NCBI GenBank assembly: GCA_005789375.1
Contig: SXXZ01000034.1
Location: 1-8,267 of the forward strand
Direction: 5' to 3'
Origin: Verrucomicrobiales bacterium
GTDB taxonomy: Bacteria; Verrucomicrobiota; Verrucomicrobiae; Limisphaerales; UBA9464
DNA: 8,267 nucleotides
Below, one piece after another: positions 6,952 through 8,267 of this stretch (position 1 is its first letter; each line of letters opens with the position of its first letter). The notes below the pieces were generated by a model that made no database searches, was not told the origin of the DNA, and saw only the letters and a list, made by a program, of their open reading frames with translations. A program made the translations under genes and the position numbers.

Positions 6952-7398
6952 ATGTATCTCGACTCCTGCATTCTGGTGAAACTTCTGATCCGCGAACCGG
7001 ACAGCGAGTTCTACGCCCGCCTGGTTGAGGGACACCCCGTTTCGTCCTCCATGTTGGCCTTCACCGAGGTCTGGTCTGCCATGCTGGCCCGGGAGCGAGC
7101 CCAACTCATCGGAACCCGACTGCGTCTCGAAGCCTGGCAACGGTTCGACGATCAGATGCGAACGCAAATGATCGATTTGTCGCCCATTTCCGAGGCGATC
7201 ATTCGGCGAGCCCATTGGATTTTGGGTCGCGTGCATCCGAAGGTGCCCTTGCGATCCCTCGACGCCCTTCACTTGGCGACAGCCGATCAGCTCCAAGACT
7301 GGCCTTTGGTGACCAGTGACCAACGGCTCCGCGAGGCGGCCCTCCATCTTGGGTATCCCCTCAACGACCTGCCAGGTCCGATTCTACCCGCATACTGA
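6952..7398 (+). CDS. vapC: PIN-domain (VapC-like) ribonuclease toxin
   Basis: From ATG 6952 the protein has 148 residues, a normal VapC length, and begins MYLDSCILVKLL, the usual first PIN strand. The four metal-binding acidic residues are visible: D4 (YLDS), E39 (AFTEVW), D104 (SLDALHLATA) and D123 (VTSDQRL). The fold is therefore likely an active Mg2+-dependent RNase; VapC toxins cleave tRNA or rRNA, but the target here is unknown. The frame is open upstream to GTG 6868 and ATG 6880, which would overlap the antitoxin stop at 6891-6893 and give translational coupling. The extra 28 residues are polar and low in complexity (SQSQSPP), and PIN toxins seldom carry them, so 6952 is preferred. There is no clear ribosome binding site for either. 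It pairs with the upstream Phd/YefM-like gene. Confidence 0.88.
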   Translation: MYLDSCILVKLLIREPDSEFYARLVEGHPVSSSMLAFTEVWSAMLARERAQLIGTRLRLEAWQRFDDQMRTQMIDLSPISEAIIRRAHWILGRVHPKVPLRSLDALHLATADQLQDWPLVTSDQRLREAALHLGYPLNDLPGPILPAY

Positions 7399-7517
7399 CC
7401 CCTCAGCGTTCCTTGGCCATGACAGGGTTTTGGCGTCTACCAGCACAGCGTTGAATCTCCGGGGTTTTCTGTTCCTGCGGTGAGGCTTCCCGAGTACTTT
7501 CAGAGGCTCCAAGGCGG
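7399..7517. other. Intergenic gap before the ABC transporter gene
   Basis: These 119 bp hold no ORF, tRNA or hairpin with a T tract that I can support. A CAGCGTT 7-mer occurs twice (near 7406 and 7447) as a direct repeat with no evident meaning. A purine stretch AAGGCGG directly precedes the ATG at 7518, but it is close for a Shine-Dalgarno sequence. Confidence 0.4.
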
Positions 7518-8267
7518 ATGTCTGACTCCACTCCCATGATCGAGGTCCGGGACCTCACGAAGCGCTACCCCGGACGCACCGCGGTGGACGGGATCTCCTT
7601 CACCGTGGGTCGAGGGGAGGTTGTGGGATTCTTGGGCCCGAACGGGGCAGGCAAATCGACCACGATGCGCATCCTCTCCTCGTTCATGCCGGCGACCAGT
7701 GGCACGGTTCGCATCGCTGGCTTCGATGTGTTTCATCAGCCCGACGAAGTGCGTCGCCGCATCGGCTACATGCCGGAGAACAACCCCCTGCATATCGACA
7801 TGCGGGTGCGAGACTACCTCAAGTTTCGAGCGCGACTCAAGGGATTGGGCATCGGCCGCAGCCGAGATCGGGTGGATCGAGTGATCGAGCAATGCGGCCT
7901 CAAAGACGTCGAAAAGCGAATCATTGGCCAGCTTTCCAAGGGCTACCGCCAACGCGTGGGGTTGGCCGATGCCCTAGTCCATGAGCCCGACCTGATCATC
8001 CTCGATGAGCCCACCATCGGTCTCGATCCTCATCAGTTGCGATCCGTGCGAGCCTTGATCAAAGAATTGGGGCGTCAGCATACGGTGCTGCTGTCCACGC
8101 ACATCTTGACCGAGGTGGAGATGACGTGCTCCCGGGTATTGATCCTCAATCAGGGGCGCATTCTGGCGGCCGATCGGGTGGAAGACTTGGAGAGTCGCTT
8201 CAGCCAAGATGGCCGAGTGGTGGCCGAGATTGACGCCACGCCGGAGGCCATCCGCGATGCGTTCCGC
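7518..8267 (+). CDS. ABC-2/GldA-type ABC transporter ATP-binding protein, N-terminal part
   Basis: The frame is open from ATG 7518 to the right edge, giving 250 residues; the C-terminus is missing. It contains the full nucleotide-binding domain: Walker A GPNGAGKST (40-48), the signature LSKGYRQRV (139-147), Walker B LIILDEP (159-165), D-loop GLDP (168-171) and switch histidine H195 in LLSTHIL. The Q-loop region reads GYMPENNPL (83-91), with glutamate where many ABC ATPases have glutamine; this is common in the GldA/CcmA branch that powers ABC-2 permeases. The closest match by eye is the GldA type, used in gliding machinery in Bacteroidota but widespread as an exporter ATPase elsewhere. Permease genes would be expected just beyond the window. 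M7 (7536) is an alternative start. The transported substrate is unknown. Confidence 0.92.
   Translation, partial: MSDSTPMIEVRDLTKRYPGRTAVDGISFTVGRGEVVGFLGPNGAGKSTTMRILSSFMPATSGTVRIAGFDVFHQPDEVRRRIGYMPENNPLHIDMRVRDYLKFRARLKGLGIGRSRDRVDRVIEQCGLKDVEKRIIGQLSKGYRQRVGLADALVHEPDLIILDEPTIGLDPHQLRSVRALIKELGRQHTVLLSTHILTEVEMTCSRVLILNQGRILAADRVEDLESRFSQDGRVVAEIDATPEAIRDAFR

Noticed and set aside
6410..7520. Toxin-antitoxin segment as part of a larger mobile element
   Set aside because: No integrase, transposase, tRNA or flanking direct repeats are visible, and base composition looks like the neighbouring genes.
7500..7952. Minus-strand open frame (150 codons) opposite the ABC ATPase
   Set aside because: The plus-strand frame has the Walker A, signature and Walker B motifs; the antisense frame has none.

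Overview
The window looks like a piece of a GC-rich chromosome from the PVC superphylum, most likely Verrucomicrobiota. This is inferred from two things: a large multihaem c-type cytochrome carrying a PA14 domain next to a secreted beta-propeller dehydrogenase-like protein (a pairing typical of Verrucomicrobiota and Planctomycetota), and the lack of well-placed Shine-Dalgarno sequences before most starts. There is no rRNA, tRNA or phylogenetic marker in the window, so the assignment is tentative. I see no IS element, CRISPR array, tRNA or phage gene.

Layout. Positions 1-3937 are a minus-strand operon. A 921-residue exported cytochrome with five CxxCH haem sites and a PA14 domain is read first (3937 to 1172). 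After 52 bp it is followed by a secreted propeller protein whose N-terminal 373 residues lie in the window (1119 to beyond base 1). A 221-bp divergent intergenic region (3938-4158) separates this operon from plus-strand genes. These are a YebC/TACO1-family protein (4159-4881), an HtrA/Deg-type periplasmic serine protease with an intact His-Asp-Ser triad and two PDZ domains (4961-6409), a two-gene type II toxin-antitoxin module (Phd/YefM-like antitoxin about 6558-6893, PIN/VapC-like toxin about 6952-7398), and the first 250 codons of an ABC-2/GldA-type ABC transporter ATPase (7518 to beyond the right edge).

How the parts relate. The cytochrome and propeller protein probably form an extracytoplasmic oxidation and electron-transfer unit: the propeller protein would oxidise a sugar or alcohol type substrate and the cytochrome would take the electrons, with the PA14 domain perhaps binding glycans. 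The substrate cannot be read from the sequence. The YebC protein and HtrA protease are housekeeping gene-expression and envelope quality-control functions. The toxin-antitoxin module is the accessory element. Just upstream of its antitoxin gene lies the most structured non-coding DNA in the window: three AGGCY half-sites exactly 10 bp apart, running into a 9-bp perfect inverted repeat, which looks like an autoregulatory operator.

I do not see clear evidence of a wholly new system. The points most worth a second look are the phased operator array, the five-haem/PA14 architecture with its long haem-free C-terminal region, and the N-terminal extension of the antitoxin.
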